From Acidobacteriota bacterium (GTDB lineage: Bacteria > Acidobacteriota > Aminicenantia > Aminicenantales > Aminicenantaceae): a DNA stretch of 22,201 nt. Below, piece by piece: positions 14,589 through 22,201 of this stretch. A program made the position numbers and the translations under genes. Below the pieces are notes generated by a model. That model had not been told where the DNA came from. It worked only from the letters and a program-made list of their open reading frames with translations, and ran no database searches. Each line of letters begins with the position of its first letter. Position 1 is the first letter of the stretch. The stretch spans positions 1 through 22,201 of the forward strand of contig JAUWSR010000016.1 of NCBI GenBank assembly GCA_030609975.1, given 5' to 3'.

Positions 14589-15551
14589 TCAGCTGTCAGG
14601 TTTATCCCTCGGAATCCTATTCAAAGCACCCCACAACTGATCAGCCGACTGATATCTTACTGTCTTGTCTTTTTCTAAGCATTTTAGGATCAAACTTCCC
14701 AGCTCACCTGGAATTTGAGCATTTAACTCTCGGGGATCCTTAGGAATTTCATTCTTGTGTTTGACCGCCACGCTAAGGGGCGTCTCACCTCTAAAAGGGA
14801 GTTTCCCAGTGACCATCTCATAAAGAACGATTCCCAAAGAATAGATATCCGAGCGATAATCGATATCAACAGCTTCGATCTGCTCAGGTGACATATACTC
14901 GGGAGTCCCGATCGCCACGCCCTGATGAGTCATTCCGTCAGCCTGCATGGAACGAGAGATGCCAAAATCCAGGATTCGAGCGTTTTTGTTCAAATCGATC
15001 ATGATATTGCCGGGTTTTATATCACGATGAACGATCCCTTGGCTATGTGCTTCAGCTAGACCTGAGCTGACCTGCAAAGCAACGTCTATGGATTTTTTCA
15101 TTGGAAGCGATCCCTCTCGTTTAATCAAATGACTGAGATCTTCACCGGCAATATATTCCATGGTGATGTAATGCGTTCCGGCCTCTTCCATGAGTTCATA
15201 CATCCGACCAATATTTTTATGAATGATCTTTCGGGCGGTTTTTAATTCATGGTGGAATCTCTTTATGGCCAAACGGTCCAAGGCGATCTCAGGGCGAATG
15301 AGTTTCAGGGCGATCTCCTCTTCAAGCTTGGTGTCTAATGCTTTGTAGATCGTCCCCATTCCCCCCCGACCAAGCACTTCGATGATCCGGTGGCGGCCGG
15401 CAAAAATGAGGCCAACAGGCAAACTGTCGAGTGGCCTTTCGATGGTCCTGGTCAAAGGGGAATGCTCTTCCTCATCATGGAATTCAATGCCACAGTTCCC
15501 ACAGAAATTGTGGCCATCCGGCAGTTCAGACTGGCATTCGGGGCATTTCAT
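14589..15551 (-). CDS. Soluble Ser/Thr protein kinase with N-terminal zinc ribbon
   Basis: The protein has 320 residues. Residues 1-24 form a zinc ribbon with C3-x-x-C6 and C17-x-x-C20. Residues about 55-310 are a Hanks-type kinase with all catalytic parts: Gly loop GRGGMG (61-66), Lys83 in ALKLI, Glu102 in FHHEL, HRD loop with D177 (VHRDIKPGN), DFG at 195-197 and the PE pair in YMSPEQIE (about 219-225). It therefore looks catalytically competent. There is no transmembrane segment and no sensor or output domain after the kinase, unlike many relatives fused to PASTA, TPR or propeller domains. It ends in TGA. It follows the ABM gene and the NTF2 remnant on the same strand, which may be its operon. 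Substrates are unknown. Confidence 0.92.
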   Translation of the reverse strand: MKCPECQSELPDGHNFCGNCGIEFHDEEEHSPLTRTIERPLDSLPVGLIFAGRHRIIEVLGRGGMGTIYKALDTKLEEEIALKLIRPEIALDRLAIKRFHHELKTARKIIHKNIGRMYELMEEAGTHYITMEYIAGEDLSHLIKREGSLPMKKSIDVALQVSSGLAEAHSQGIVHRDIKPGNIMIDLNKNARILDFGISRSMQADGMTHQGVAIGTPEYMSPEQIEAVDIDYRSDIYSLGIVLYEMVTGKLPFRGETPLSVAVKHKNEIPKDPRELNAQIPGELGSLILKCLEKDKTVRYQSADQLWGALNRIPRDKPDS

Positions 15552-15594
15552 GATCCTGTATCCTTTTGCTCGCCACTTATGTGGTCATCATTAA

Positions 15595-15783
15595 CTACCA
15601 CAAATCCTCAGGGAGAGGACGCTGCGGTGTAGGGATCTCATTGGTTATGGAAACGATCCACCAGCGCCCATCCTTTTTCATCAAACTGTAAATGTCCAAC
15701 CCGATCTGTCCGGGAGCATCGGCGGGAGTTTTGAACTTGGACTTCTCGATGGTTTCCTGATCCCAATCCGGAACGGTTATCAA
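15595..15783 (-). pseudogene. C-terminal remnant of an NTF2-like (SnoaL-type) protein
   Basis: The open frame encodes about 62 residues. The segment GQIGLDIYSLMKKDGRWWIVSITNE is the typical last two strands of NTF2-like (nuclear transport factor 2) family proteins, where a phrase such as DGxRWWIVS recurs, but the roughly 80-90 residues of the normal N-terminal half are missing. The only near-start codon is a TTG at 15783, overlapping the TGA of the preceding ABM gene. The sequence upstream is occupied by that complete gene, so this looks like a truncated leftover, perhaps still translated by coupling. An uncharacterised short protein is the alternative. Confidence 0.5.
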
Positions 15784-16076
15784 TCCTCCCGAACGACCAC
15801 TTCGTAGCCCTCTTTATAGGGGGGCTCTGTAAAAAGGCCCATAAATTTCACCAGTTGTTCCTCATAGGCGAGGCTTTTCTCATTATTCAGTGCATCCTCT
15901 TCGCTGTCCCAGATGCTGATACAGATGTTTTTGCCTTCGCTGCGGTTGCTGATGAAATATGCCATGTTAAAACCTTTCTGGGATTTAAACGCCGGCACAA
16001 CGCTCTCTTTAAAAAGATGAGCAGCCTCATCGACCCTTTCGCTTTGAGTGTGAATAATGGTAAAACGTGCAAACAT
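15780..16076 (-). CDS. Antibiotic biosynthesis monooxygenase (ABM) domain protein
   Basis: The 98-residue protein has the ferredoxin-like ABM/YgiN plan: a first strand MFARFTIIHT, a helix (ERVDEAAHLFKESVVPAF), KGFNMAYFISNRSEGKNICISIWDSEEDALN and the last strand EGYEVVVRED. The phrase on the third strand with SIWDSEEDA is characteristic. Members are small cofactor-free oxygenases or stress-related proteins; many have no known reaction. The length matches the family, so it is complete. AGGAGG lies 8 nt before the ATG. It is the first gene of a likely minus-strand unit with the NTF2 remnant and the kinase, and is divergent from the sulfatase-like gene. Confidence 0.82.
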   Translation of the reverse strand: MFARFTIIHTQSERVDEAAHLFKESVVPAFKSQKGFNMAYFISNRSEGKNICISIWDSEEDALNNEKSLAYEEQLVKFMGLFTEPPYKEGYEVVVRED

Positions 16077-16109
16077 AATAATCCCTCCTAAAAACCCTTA
16101 TTTAAAAGC

Positions 16110-16137
16110 AGGGGAATCTTCACTACATTGCTCCCCT
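16110..16137 (-). other. Leader hairpin before the ABM gene
   Basis: AGGGGA and TCCCCT (16110-16115 and 16132-16137) form a 6-bp stem with a 16-nt loop inside the predicted 5' leader of the ABM transcript, followed on the minus strand by GCTTTT. It could be a weak attenuator or chance. Confidence 0.25.
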
Positions 16138-16148
16138 CAATATAAAAA

Positions 16149-16177
16149 AGGATATCAATAACACAAATTAGAGTCAA
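16149..16177 (-). promoter_or_regulatory. Promoter of the ABM gene
   Basis: On the minus strand TTGACT (16177-16172), 17 bp and TATCCT (16154-16149) give a sigma70-like promoter with a leader of about 65 nt. Its -35 box lies in one arm of the inverted repeat AGAGTCAA/TTGACTCT (16170-16177 and 16200-16207). Confidence 0.5.
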
Positions 16178-16199
16178 TCCAATTACCGCAGAAGGTCTT

Positions 16200-16247
16200 T
16201 TGACTCTCTTTCCACACATTGACTTAATTCGTCCCGAAAAGTATATT
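16200..16247 (+). promoter_or_regulatory. Tandem promoters of the sulfatase-like gene
   Basis: Two TTGACT boxes occur 19 bp apart. The downstream one (16219-16224) is 17 bp from TATATT (16242-16247), a near-consensus promoter whose predicted start is about 16254, next to the ATG at 16255. The upstream one (16200-16205) is 17 bp from CTTAAT (16223-16228) and would give a leader of about 20 nt. Confidence 0.5.
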
Positions 16248-16254
16248 CGAGGAA

Positions 16255-17877
16255 ATGAATTTTTCTGTTAAACAATGGGCATCGATCACACTGGCAGGAC
16301 TGTGTTTAGGAGGAACTCTTGCCCTACTCCATTGCCGCCAAACCGAATCCGATGAGAATCTGATCCTCATCACACTGGATACACAAAGAGCGGATTATCT
16401 CAGCTGCTATGATCCCAGCCATTCTCAAACCCCTCATTTAGATTCACTGGCAGAAGAGGGGATCCTATTTGAAAATTGCTATTCTCTGATCCCGATAACC
16501 CTGCCGGCGCATGCGGCGATGTTTTATTCACAACAGCCGCATGAACTGTCTATCTATAACAATGGAGAAGCTTTCACAAAACAGGAAAAGGCAACCGCGG
16601 TGGCTGAGATCTTTAAAGAAAGAGGATACGCCACAGCTGCTTTTGTTTCCATGGGTGTACTGGAAGCGGACTATGGTCTGAATCAAGGCTTTGCAGAATA
16701 TGAGGGAGATTATCCCCAAAAAGGCAGATATTACGCAACGGCTGAAGAGATCAACGACCAGGTTTTTCCTTGGCTGGACAAAAAGTTTGATCAAAAATTT
16801 TTCCTCTGGGTACATTACAGCGATCCCCATGCCCCCTATCATCCTCCTTATTCCAGTCCGGCCCTGACGATAAATCTAAATGGTGAACGGTTGGGTGAAT
16901 ACTTCCTCAATGAGACCCTGTATGATCTCAAGATCGATCTCAGTCCTGGAGACAATGTGCTCCATTTCCAAATCAACAATGCCTATCGAGAACGTCCCAA
17001 ACAAAGACATGCGCGCTTCCGCCGCTTAGAGGTCTCATCCCTAGAGGGAGAGGAAAACCTGGCCTTAGCGAGATTGGACGGCTGGTTTGGCAGCTCGGAT
17101 GAAGATATCGACAGTTGTGCCAAAGAGGCCAGCCTTAAGATCACAAACCCGACTGGCTTAACACAAGCGCGTCTGAAATTCCGGGGCAGCCTTGGCCTGG
17201 GGCATGCAGGCGCTCGGGAATTGTACAAAAAAGAAGTGGAATACATGGATCTGCAGATCGGGGCCTTGATCGGCAGGCTAAAGCAGTTGGACATCTACAC
17301 AAAAACGCATATCCTGGTGGTCGGCGATCATGGAGAAGGGCTGGGCGAATACCTGAAGCGCAACCAGCGTGTTCACTTCGGCCATATTCAGTATTTATAC
17401 GATGTATACCTGCATGTTCCCCTGCTGGTTCGGTCCCCAAACATTAAAAGTGGGAGGCAGCGCATAAGAACCCACGTCAGTCTGCTCGACATTGCGCCTA
17501 CCCTGCTCGGCCTGGCCGGGCTCAAGCCTCCCCAAGATTATGCGGGGAAAAATATTCTCTCTCCTGAATATTCAGGTTCTCAGGAGATTTTTCAGGCCTC
17601 TTATCGACCCGAGGCGACCAGAGACCAATTCGGGATCTTAAGCTCCCCTCTTCATTTCATCTTTACCCCGGAAGATAACGCCTATGAGTTGTATGATCTT
17701 TCCAGCGATCCCCAAGAAAAAACAAATATCTATTCGGAGCGGGGGCAAGAGGAGTCTGTTAAACATCTGAAGCGGCAGCTGGATGAAGCGGCTCGTGAAA
17801 TCCTAAAAAATAGAACCGTCCCCAAAAGAGACAAAGGCCCAGAAGAAATGCTGCGGGCCCTCGGCTATATTAAATAA
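16255..17877 (+). CDS. Sulfatase-superfamily hydrolase/transferase with Thr at the nucleophile position and an inserted domain
   Basis: The 540-residue protein has a hydrophobic N-terminus (ITLAGLCLGGTLALLHC), so it is exported or anchored. The alkaline phosphatase/sulfatase core is clear: LITLDTQRADYLSCYD (metal D42), VSMGVLEADYGLNQGF, WVHYSDPHAPYHPP (about 185-198) and VGDHGEGLGEY (metals D358, H359) with H374/H377. The sulfatase signature C/S-x-P-x-R reads T82-L-P-A-H86, so no formylglycine can form. Thr is the nucleophile of related lipoteichoic-acid-type phosphotransferases, so a phospho-transferase or phosphodiesterase is more likely than a sulfatase. Residues about 200-315 are an extra beta-rich insert (LTINLNGERLGEYFLNET, NVLHFQINN) absent from simple family members. 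GAGG lies only 2 nt before the ATG. Confidence 0.83.
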   Translation: MNFSVKQWASITLAGLCLGGTLALLHCRQTESDENLILITLDTQRADYLSCYDPSHSQTPHLDSLAEEGILFENCYSLIPITLPAHAAMFYSQQPHELSIYNNGEAFTKQEKATAVAEIFKERGYATAAFVSMGVLEADYGLNQGFAEYEGDYPQKGRYYATAEEINDQVFPWLDKKFDQKFFLWVHYSDPHAPYHPPYSSPALTINLNGERLGEYFLNETLYDLKIDLSPGDNVLHFQINNAYRERPKQRHARFRRLEVSSLEGEENLALARLDGWFGSSDEDIDSCAKEASLKITNPTGLTQARLKFRGSLGLGHAGARELYKKEVEYMDLQIGALIGRLKQLDIYTKTHILVVGDHGEGLGEYLKRNQRVHFGHIQYLYDVYLHVPLLVRSPNIKSGRQRIRTHVSLLDIAPTLLGLAGLKPPQDYAGKNILSPEYSGSQEIFQASYRPEATRDQFGILSSPLHFIFTPEDNAYELYDLSSDPQEKTNIYSERGQEESVKHLKRQLDEAAREILKNRTVPKRDKGPEEMLRALGYIK

Positions 17878-17881
17878 TCGC

Positions 17882-17906
17882 TTGAAGTAATTTGTTCAAA
17901 TTTTTT
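17882..17906 (+). terminator. Weak candidate terminator after the sulfatase-like gene
   Basis: TTGAA (17882-17886) and TTCAA (17895-17899) form a short AT-rich stem followed by six T (17901-17906), immediately after the stop at 17877. The stem is weak. Confidence 0.25.
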
Positions 17907-17970
17907 CACTCATTTCATTCAACCGGATTCAGCCACCCTCAGAATAGGGATGGGCTTACTATCTGCGTGT

Positions 17971-20388
17971 TCATTCATATCTCAATGACGTCACGGGGTC
18001 GGTCAGTGCGGCTTTAAGTGCCTGAGACCCCACCGTGAAAAGAGCCACAAAGATAGCCAAGGCTCCTGACAGTACAAAAGGCCACACCCCAATACTCGAT
18101 CGATAGGCAAAGTCCTGTATCCAGCGGATCATGGCATAGTAGGCGATCGGCCAGGCAATGATGTTGGCGACCAGAACCCATTTGACAAACTCCTTGGAAA
18201 GAAGCAGCAGGATGTTTCCTACAGATGCGCCCAACACCTTGCGGACTCCGATCTCCTTCGTCCGCTCCTGTGCAGTAAAGGCCGCCAAACCCAAAAGGCC
18301 AAGACAGGCCACAAAGATGGAAAGGAAGGAGAAAGTCGTAAAAAGACTCCTCATCTTGCCTTCACTCTGGTAAAGGAGACCTATCCTGTCATCCAAAAAA
18401 CTGTAATTGAATTCTTCTTGAGGGTAGATCTCCATCCATTTTTGTTGTACAAAGCCCAGCATCTCCCTGATATCACCAGGCGCGATCCTGATAGATATAA
18501 AGTGAATGCGCTCGGGTACGAGCCAAAGGGCCAAGGGCTCGATAATACGGTGCAGCGATTTAAAGTGGAAATCATCCACAACCCCCACCACCTTGAGGGG
18601 GATGGTTTCTGTTTCACTGGTTGCCATAAGTATATTCTTATCGACGATCTCTTCGGGTGTATAACCTAATTCCAGAACAGCCGCTCGATTTAGCACCACC
18701 GCCCCCTCGATATCCGTACTGAACTCTTTGGAGAACTTCCGGCCTTCGATCAATTGAAATCCATAGGTGTCGATAAAGTCATAGTCCGAAGCCACAAACA
18801 TGATGCTGAAGATATCATCGGAATCGTCGCGCTTAAAAACCGTATCCGAGAAGTTTTTGCTGCCCGGTAAATTCGAAGAACCGGCGACGGACTTTATCCG
18901 GGGGTTCTCTTTCAAAGCGCTGCGAAAAACATCGATATCCTTTTGGACGGTTTCACTTTCGGTGGTGATGAGAAGCATATTCTCCTGGTCAAAACCCAAA
19001 GGTTTGTTCCGCACATACTCCATCTGTTTAAAAATAACCAGTGTCCCAATGATCAGGACGATCGAGATGGCAAATTGAACCACAGCCATGCCTTTACGGA
19101 AGATCGACTTGCCTGTTCCGGACAGAGCCCTGCCTTTGAGCACACGGACCGGTTGAAAAGCCGTCAAAACAAAAGCGGGATACAAACCGGCCAGCACACC
19201 GGTTATCACTGTTATTCCCAGAAGCATCCATACATTGTCGAGGGAAAACAGCAGACCCACAGATAGGGCTTTTTGGGTAAGAGCATTAAATGAGTTGAGG
19301 AACAGCGCTATAAATCCTATGGCAAAAAGCAGCGCCACAAAACTCATCAGAATGGACTCGCCTAAAAACTGCGCCCAAAGCTGCTGTTTGTCCGCGCCCA
19401 CAGTTTTACGCAATCCCACTTCTTTGGCCCGTTTATTGGCCCGGGCTGTGGACAGGTTCATAAAATTTAAACAGGCTATGACCAATATCATGAAGGCAAT
19501 GGCGGTAAAGATTAAAACAGAAGTCATGCTTCCCATGGCTTCAACCTCGAATTGCTCGCTCGGATAAAGATGGATATCCAGAAGCGGCTTCAACTTCAGC
19601 TGGAAAACCTCAGTGATATCGACCTCCGGTCCCACAAAAGCGGCAAACTGGGCTCCCATATATTTGGTCAAAAATCCCCCCAGTTTCTCTTCCAGTTCAC
19701 CGGGGACGGTTCCATTTTTCACAAGAACATAGGTATAAAGGAAGTTGTTGAACCACTGGCTCATATAATCCTCAGGATAGGTGGCCAGAGAAGCAACCAG
19801 ATCAAAGTGCACATGGGAATTAAGCGGTACTTTTTCCAAAATACCTGTGACCTGAAAGTCCAAGACCGAGCCATTCCAGTCCACCGTCAGCGTTTGTCCG
19901 AGCGCATCTTCGCTACCCAGGTAACGCAGAGCTATCTCGCGAGTCAAGATGATCGACTTGGGTTGAGTCAGAGCAGCCTGCGGATCACCGCTTTCCAAAC
20001 GAAAATCAAAGATCTCTAAAAGCGAATTGTCGGCAAATATCAGTTCTTGTCTGCGAAAGATGTTGCGCTGGTCCTTAATGGAGATCTCATCTTTATCTAA
20101 ACGCACAAATTTTTCGATCTCGGGATAATCCTGGACTAAGGCCGTCCCATAGGCTCCAGATGTTATGGGAGCTTGCCCGTGAATATCCCGAAAATCAACT
20201 TTCCGCTCTACACGGTAAATGTTTTCGGCGTTTTGATGGAATTTGTCATAACTCAGTTCATCCTGGACCCAGAGAAAGATCATCAAACAGGCGGCCATGC
20301 CAATGGCCAACCCGAAGATATTGATGGCAGAGTACAAACGGTTGCGAAATAGATTTCGCATGGCGACCTTGATATAGTTGAGCAGCAT
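17971..20388 (-). CDS. FtsX/MacB-like ABC transporter permease
   Basis: The 805-residue protein is the standard form without prefix domain: MLLNYIKVAMRNLFRNRLYSAINIFG, a first helix (AIGMAACLMIFLWVQDELSYDKFH), a MacB-type periplasmic domain, the FtsX bundle (FTAIAFMILVIACLNFMNLSTARANKRAKEVGLRK), a second periplasmic domain and a final FtsX bundle with TKEIGVRKVLGAS and the ending DPVTSLRYE. GAGGTGAT precedes the ATG. It is clearly paralogous to the permease at 5753-8326. No ATPase or membrane-fusion gene is adjacent, so it either shares a distant ATPase or acts otherwise. It lies 75 nt downstream of the BNR-repeat gene on the same strand and may be cotranscribed with it; the gap has a short TCCCTAAGGGA dyad but no T-run. 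Confidence 0.9.
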   Translation of the reverse strand: MLLNYIKVAMRNLFRNRLYSAINIFGLAIGMAACLMIFLWVQDELSYDKFHQNAENIYRVERKVDFRDIHGQAPITSGAYGTALVQDYPEIEKFVRLDKDEISIKDQRNIFRRQELIFADNSLLEIFDFRLESGDPQAALTQPKSIILTREIALRYLGSEDALGQTLTVDWNGSVLDFQVTGILEKVPLNSHVHFDLVASLATYPEDYMSQWFNNFLYTYVLVKNGTVPGELEEKLGGFLTKYMGAQFAAFVGPEVDITEVFQLKLKPLLDIHLYPSEQFEVEAMGSMTSVLIFTAIAFMILVIACLNFMNLSTARANKRAKEVGLRKTVGADKQQLWAQFLGESILMSFVALLFAIGFIALFLNSFNALTQKALSVGLLFSLDNVWMLLGITVITGVLAGLYPAFVLTAFQPVRVLKGRALSGTGKSIFRKGMAVVQFAISIVLIIGTLVIFKQMEYVRNKPLGFDQENMLLITTESETVQKDIDVFRSALKENPRIKSVAGSSNLPGSKNFSDTVFKRDDSDDIFSIMFVASDYDFIDTYGFQLIEGRKFSKEFSTDIEGAVVLNRAAVLELGYTPEEIVDKNILMATSETETIPLKVVGVVDDFHFKSLHRIIEPLALWLVPERIHFISIRIAPGDIREMLGFVQQKWMEIYPQEEFNYSFLDDRIGLLYQSEGKMRSLFTTFSFLSIFVACLGLLGLAAFTAQERTKEIGVRKVLGASVGNILLLLSKEFVKWVLVANIIAWPIAYYAMIRWIQDFAYRSSIGVWPFVLSGALAIFVALFTVGSQALKAALTDPVTSLRYE

Positions 20389-20463
20389 ATCACCTCTCCC
20401 TCAGATATCAATCATCATCGAAGTTGACGAAGGCTGATACGGAAAGGTTCCCTTAGGGAGTGA

Positions 20464-22201
20464 TCATTTATTTAGCAACGGATCGTTTCGAACCTCGATC
20501 ATTTCCACCTGAACTGCTGCGCCCACTCGAAGAGTGACCCGGTATACACCGGGTGCTGCCTTCGAGCCGGATAGGGTTCGGCCAAAGAGGTCGCGGCCCT
20601 CCGAATATGAGCCAAAATTCCGCGTCAGCTGACGATGGATGCTGTTCAAGGCACGATCCGTTCCAGCCTCCATGAGCTTATGTCTAAGATCTCGCAGCTG
20701 CTCTTTATCCTCCGCCGTCGATACAAGTTCGCTCATTTCCTCCAGAGCTGCAGCCAATCTGGCTTTAAATCTAGAAACAACATCTTCCTGGGGAGGAAAG
20801 CTAAAATCCCAGCGAACCTGGTTTATTCCGGCCTTGGCCCTCACCGTCAGTTCATTTTGGAATTGACCTGTGATATCTTCGATCACAAGGCTGATTTTTT
20901 CATCCGGCTCCGATTTGAGATAAAAATGGATGGCCGCGCCTCGAGGAGGATTCTCTCCACGGAACTTAAAAAAGCTCTGCTGTCTCCCCAAAGATACATT
21001 TTGCCATTTGGTGGCTGTCCGGCTCTTAAAAAGATGGACCTCTTTCGCCAAGACCTCTTCGGTCAACTGCTGCAACGGCGTGATGTCGTCTGTGATCCAG
21101 ATGCTGCGGCCGTGTGTTCCTGCCACAAGATCATAATCACGCGGGTGAATGATCAGATCGTGGAAGGCCACGGTCGGCATGTCGTTCATAAAGCGGCTCC
21201 AGCTTTTACCGCCATCGATGCTCACAAAACAGGCGAATTCAGAGCCCACAAAGAGCAGATTGGGATTTACCGGGTCTTCACGGACGGCATACAGACTGTG
21301 ACCATCTGGAAGAGTGCTGGATATATGGGCCCAGGTAGCACCAAAATCTGTGGTCTTAACCACGTAGGGAAAAAAATTGTCACTGCGATGACCATCGAAG
21401 GTGGCATAGGCCGCACCCGGCGTATGGTGGGAAGCTTCCACGCGACTGCACCATATCCCGGAAGGCACATCTGGGATATGGGAGCGTGTGTTGGTCCAAG
21501 ATGCCCCCGCATCCCGTGTGACCTGGACATTGCCGTCGTCAGTCCCCACCCAGACAATCGCTGGATCCAAAGGCGACTCTGAAATGGATATGATGGTGCA
21601 GTGATTTTCCGCCCCGGTCACTTCATGCGTGAGCCCCCCGGAATCGGACGAGTTTCTCTTGGCGGCATCGTTGCTAGTGAGGTCTGGACTGATAATCCGC
21701 CAGTTGTCGCCGCGATCCACGGATTTGAAGAGGTGGTTCCCTCCAAAATATAGGGTTCGGGGATTGTGCTGGGATACAATAACCGGACTGCTCCAGTTAT
21801 AGCGGAATTGTGGGGGAAGCAGGCTTGAGTATTGGCTGCGGCTGGGATACCTCCAGAGCCAATGCTCCCCGGGAAAGATGGAATAGCGGATAGGGGTTTC
21901 AGGAAAATCCGGATCGTAATAATCGGAGAAATTGAGGATGGTTTCAGGCCGGGGAGAGATGAGTTTGAATTCACGGGTTTCCATGTTGATCCGGCCCAGT
22001 CCTCCCACATGGCAGACGGTATAGACCGTACGCCAATCCGTAGGATCGACCTGCATGTGAAATCCATCCCCTCCATTCACCTCGATGTTGTGATCATTAA
22101 GGATTCCCATTCGGTCACGGCTGTTGCTGGGACCGCCAAAACCACCGATATCCTGCATCCCGCCATAGACCCAGTAGGGATCACGCATGTCGACACCAAT
22201 G
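20464..22201 (-). CDS. Sortilin/BNR-repeat (VPS10-like) exported protein, 5' truncated
   Basis: The frame is open to the window edge, so the N-terminus, with any signal peptide, is outside; at least 578 residues are present and relatives exceed 900. It contains repeated BNR/Asp-box-like blades: LFKSVDRGDNWRIISPDLT, VQVTRDAGASWTNTRSHIPD, VVKTTDFGATWAHISSTLP and CFVSIDGGKSWSRF, followed by the family ending GTHGRSIWITDDITPLQQL. A C-terminal beta-rich part (INQVRWDFSFPP, GVYRVTLRVG) follows. This is the exported WD40/YVTN/BNR-like sortilin-type protein common in Acidobacteriota-like and Bacteroidota genomes, probably a beta-propeller binding protein or hydrolase-like protein; its ligand is unknown. 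It ends in TGA (20464-20466). Confidence 0.85.
   Translation of the reverse strand, partial: IGVDMRDPYWVYGGMQDIGGFGGPSNSRDRMGILNDHNIEVNGGDGFHMQVDPTDWRTVYTVCHVGGLGRINMETREFKLISPRPETILNFSDYYDPDFPETPIRYSIFPGEHWLWRYPSRSQYSSLLPPQFRYNWSSPVIVSQHNPRTLYFGGNHLFKSVDRGDNWRIISPDLTSNDAAKRNSSDSGGLTHEVTGAENHCTIISISESPLDPAIVWVGTDDGNVQVTRDAGASWTNTRSHIPDVPSGIWCSRVEASHHTPGAAYATFDGHRSDNFFPYVVKTTDFGATWAHISSTLPDGHSLYAVREDPVNPNLLFVGSEFACFVSIDGGKSWSRFMNDMPTVAFHDLIIHPRDYDLVAGTHGRSIWITDDITPLQQLTEEVLAKEVHLFKSRTATKWQNVSLGRQQSFFKFRGENPPRGAAIHFYLKSEPDEKISLVIEDITGQFQNELTVRAKAGINQVRWDFSFPPQEDVVSRFKARLAAALEEMSELVSTAEDKEQLRDLRHKLMEAGTDRALNSIHRQLTRNFGSYSEGRDLFGRTLSGSKAAPGVYRVTLRVGAAVQVEMIEVRNDPLLNK

Noticed and set aside
20635..21582. 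315-codon plus-strand open frame
   Set aside because: It is antisense to the clear BNR-repeat coding sequence, shows no family features and is a shadow of that gene's codon bias.
1..22201. CRISPR arrays, tRNA or rRNA genes, insertion sequences, phage genes
   Set aside because: No regularly spaced repeats, cloverleaf-like sequences, transposase or phage proteins were seen on either strand.

Overview
The window is ordinary bacterial chromosome of intermediate GC, densely coding on both strands, with no phage, transposon, CRISPR, tRNA or rRNA genes that I can see. The mix of exported proteins (long FtsX/MacB-like permeases ending in [S/A]LRYE, a PadR regulator coupled to a permease with an N-terminal prefix domain, a sortilin/BNR-repeat protein, a 6-bladed propeller protein, a zinc-ribbon Ser/Thr kinase, thioredoxin-TPR lipoprotein) resembles Acidobacteriota-like lineages, in particular Candidatus Aminicenantes. 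This placement is inference from gene families only, not from a marker gene.

Layout. 1-90: C-terminus of a first FtsX-like permease (+). About 319-1383: exported 6-bladed beta-propeller protein (+). 1496-2803: exported thioredoxin-like/TPR protein (+), whose frame is interrupted by a single in-frame TGA exactly at the first position of the CxxC redox motif. 2935-4317: lipoprotein M23 peptidase with two SH3-like segments (+). 4324-4830: membrane-anchored cupin (-). 4882-5167: gene-free stretch rich in dyad symmetries. 5168-5680: ICMT-like membrane methyltransferase (-). 5753-8326 and 8323-8649: permease and PadR regulator overlapping by ATGA (-). 8751-11708: secreted GH2 glycosidase (-), divergent from 11828-13606, an SLC13-type transporter with two TrkA-C domains (+). 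13706-14536: Gly-rich exported protein (+). 14589-15551: kinase (-). 15595-16076: ABM-domain monooxygenase-like protein and a remnant of an NTF2-like protein (-). 16255-17877: sulfatase-superfamily protein with Thr at the formylglycine position and an inserted domain (+). 17971-20388: third FtsX-like permease (-). 20464-22201: 5'-truncated sortilin/BNR protein (-).

Most of the content is cell-envelope biology: exported redox, peptidoglycan, sugar and propeller proteins, plus envelope permeases. The main result is the thioredoxin-like gene at 1496-2803, best read as a selenoprotein with a UGGC (Sec-x-x-Cys) active site. The opal codon is followed about 22 nt later by a perfect 6-bp hairpin of the bacterial SECIS type, the frame stays open for 369 further codons, and at least five other genes in the window use TGA as their real stop, so a reassigned code is not the explanation. 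Several sigma70-like promoters with 17-bp spacing can be placed, including a divergent pair between the ABM and sulfatase genes, where the sulfatase start codon lies almost at the predicted transcription start.
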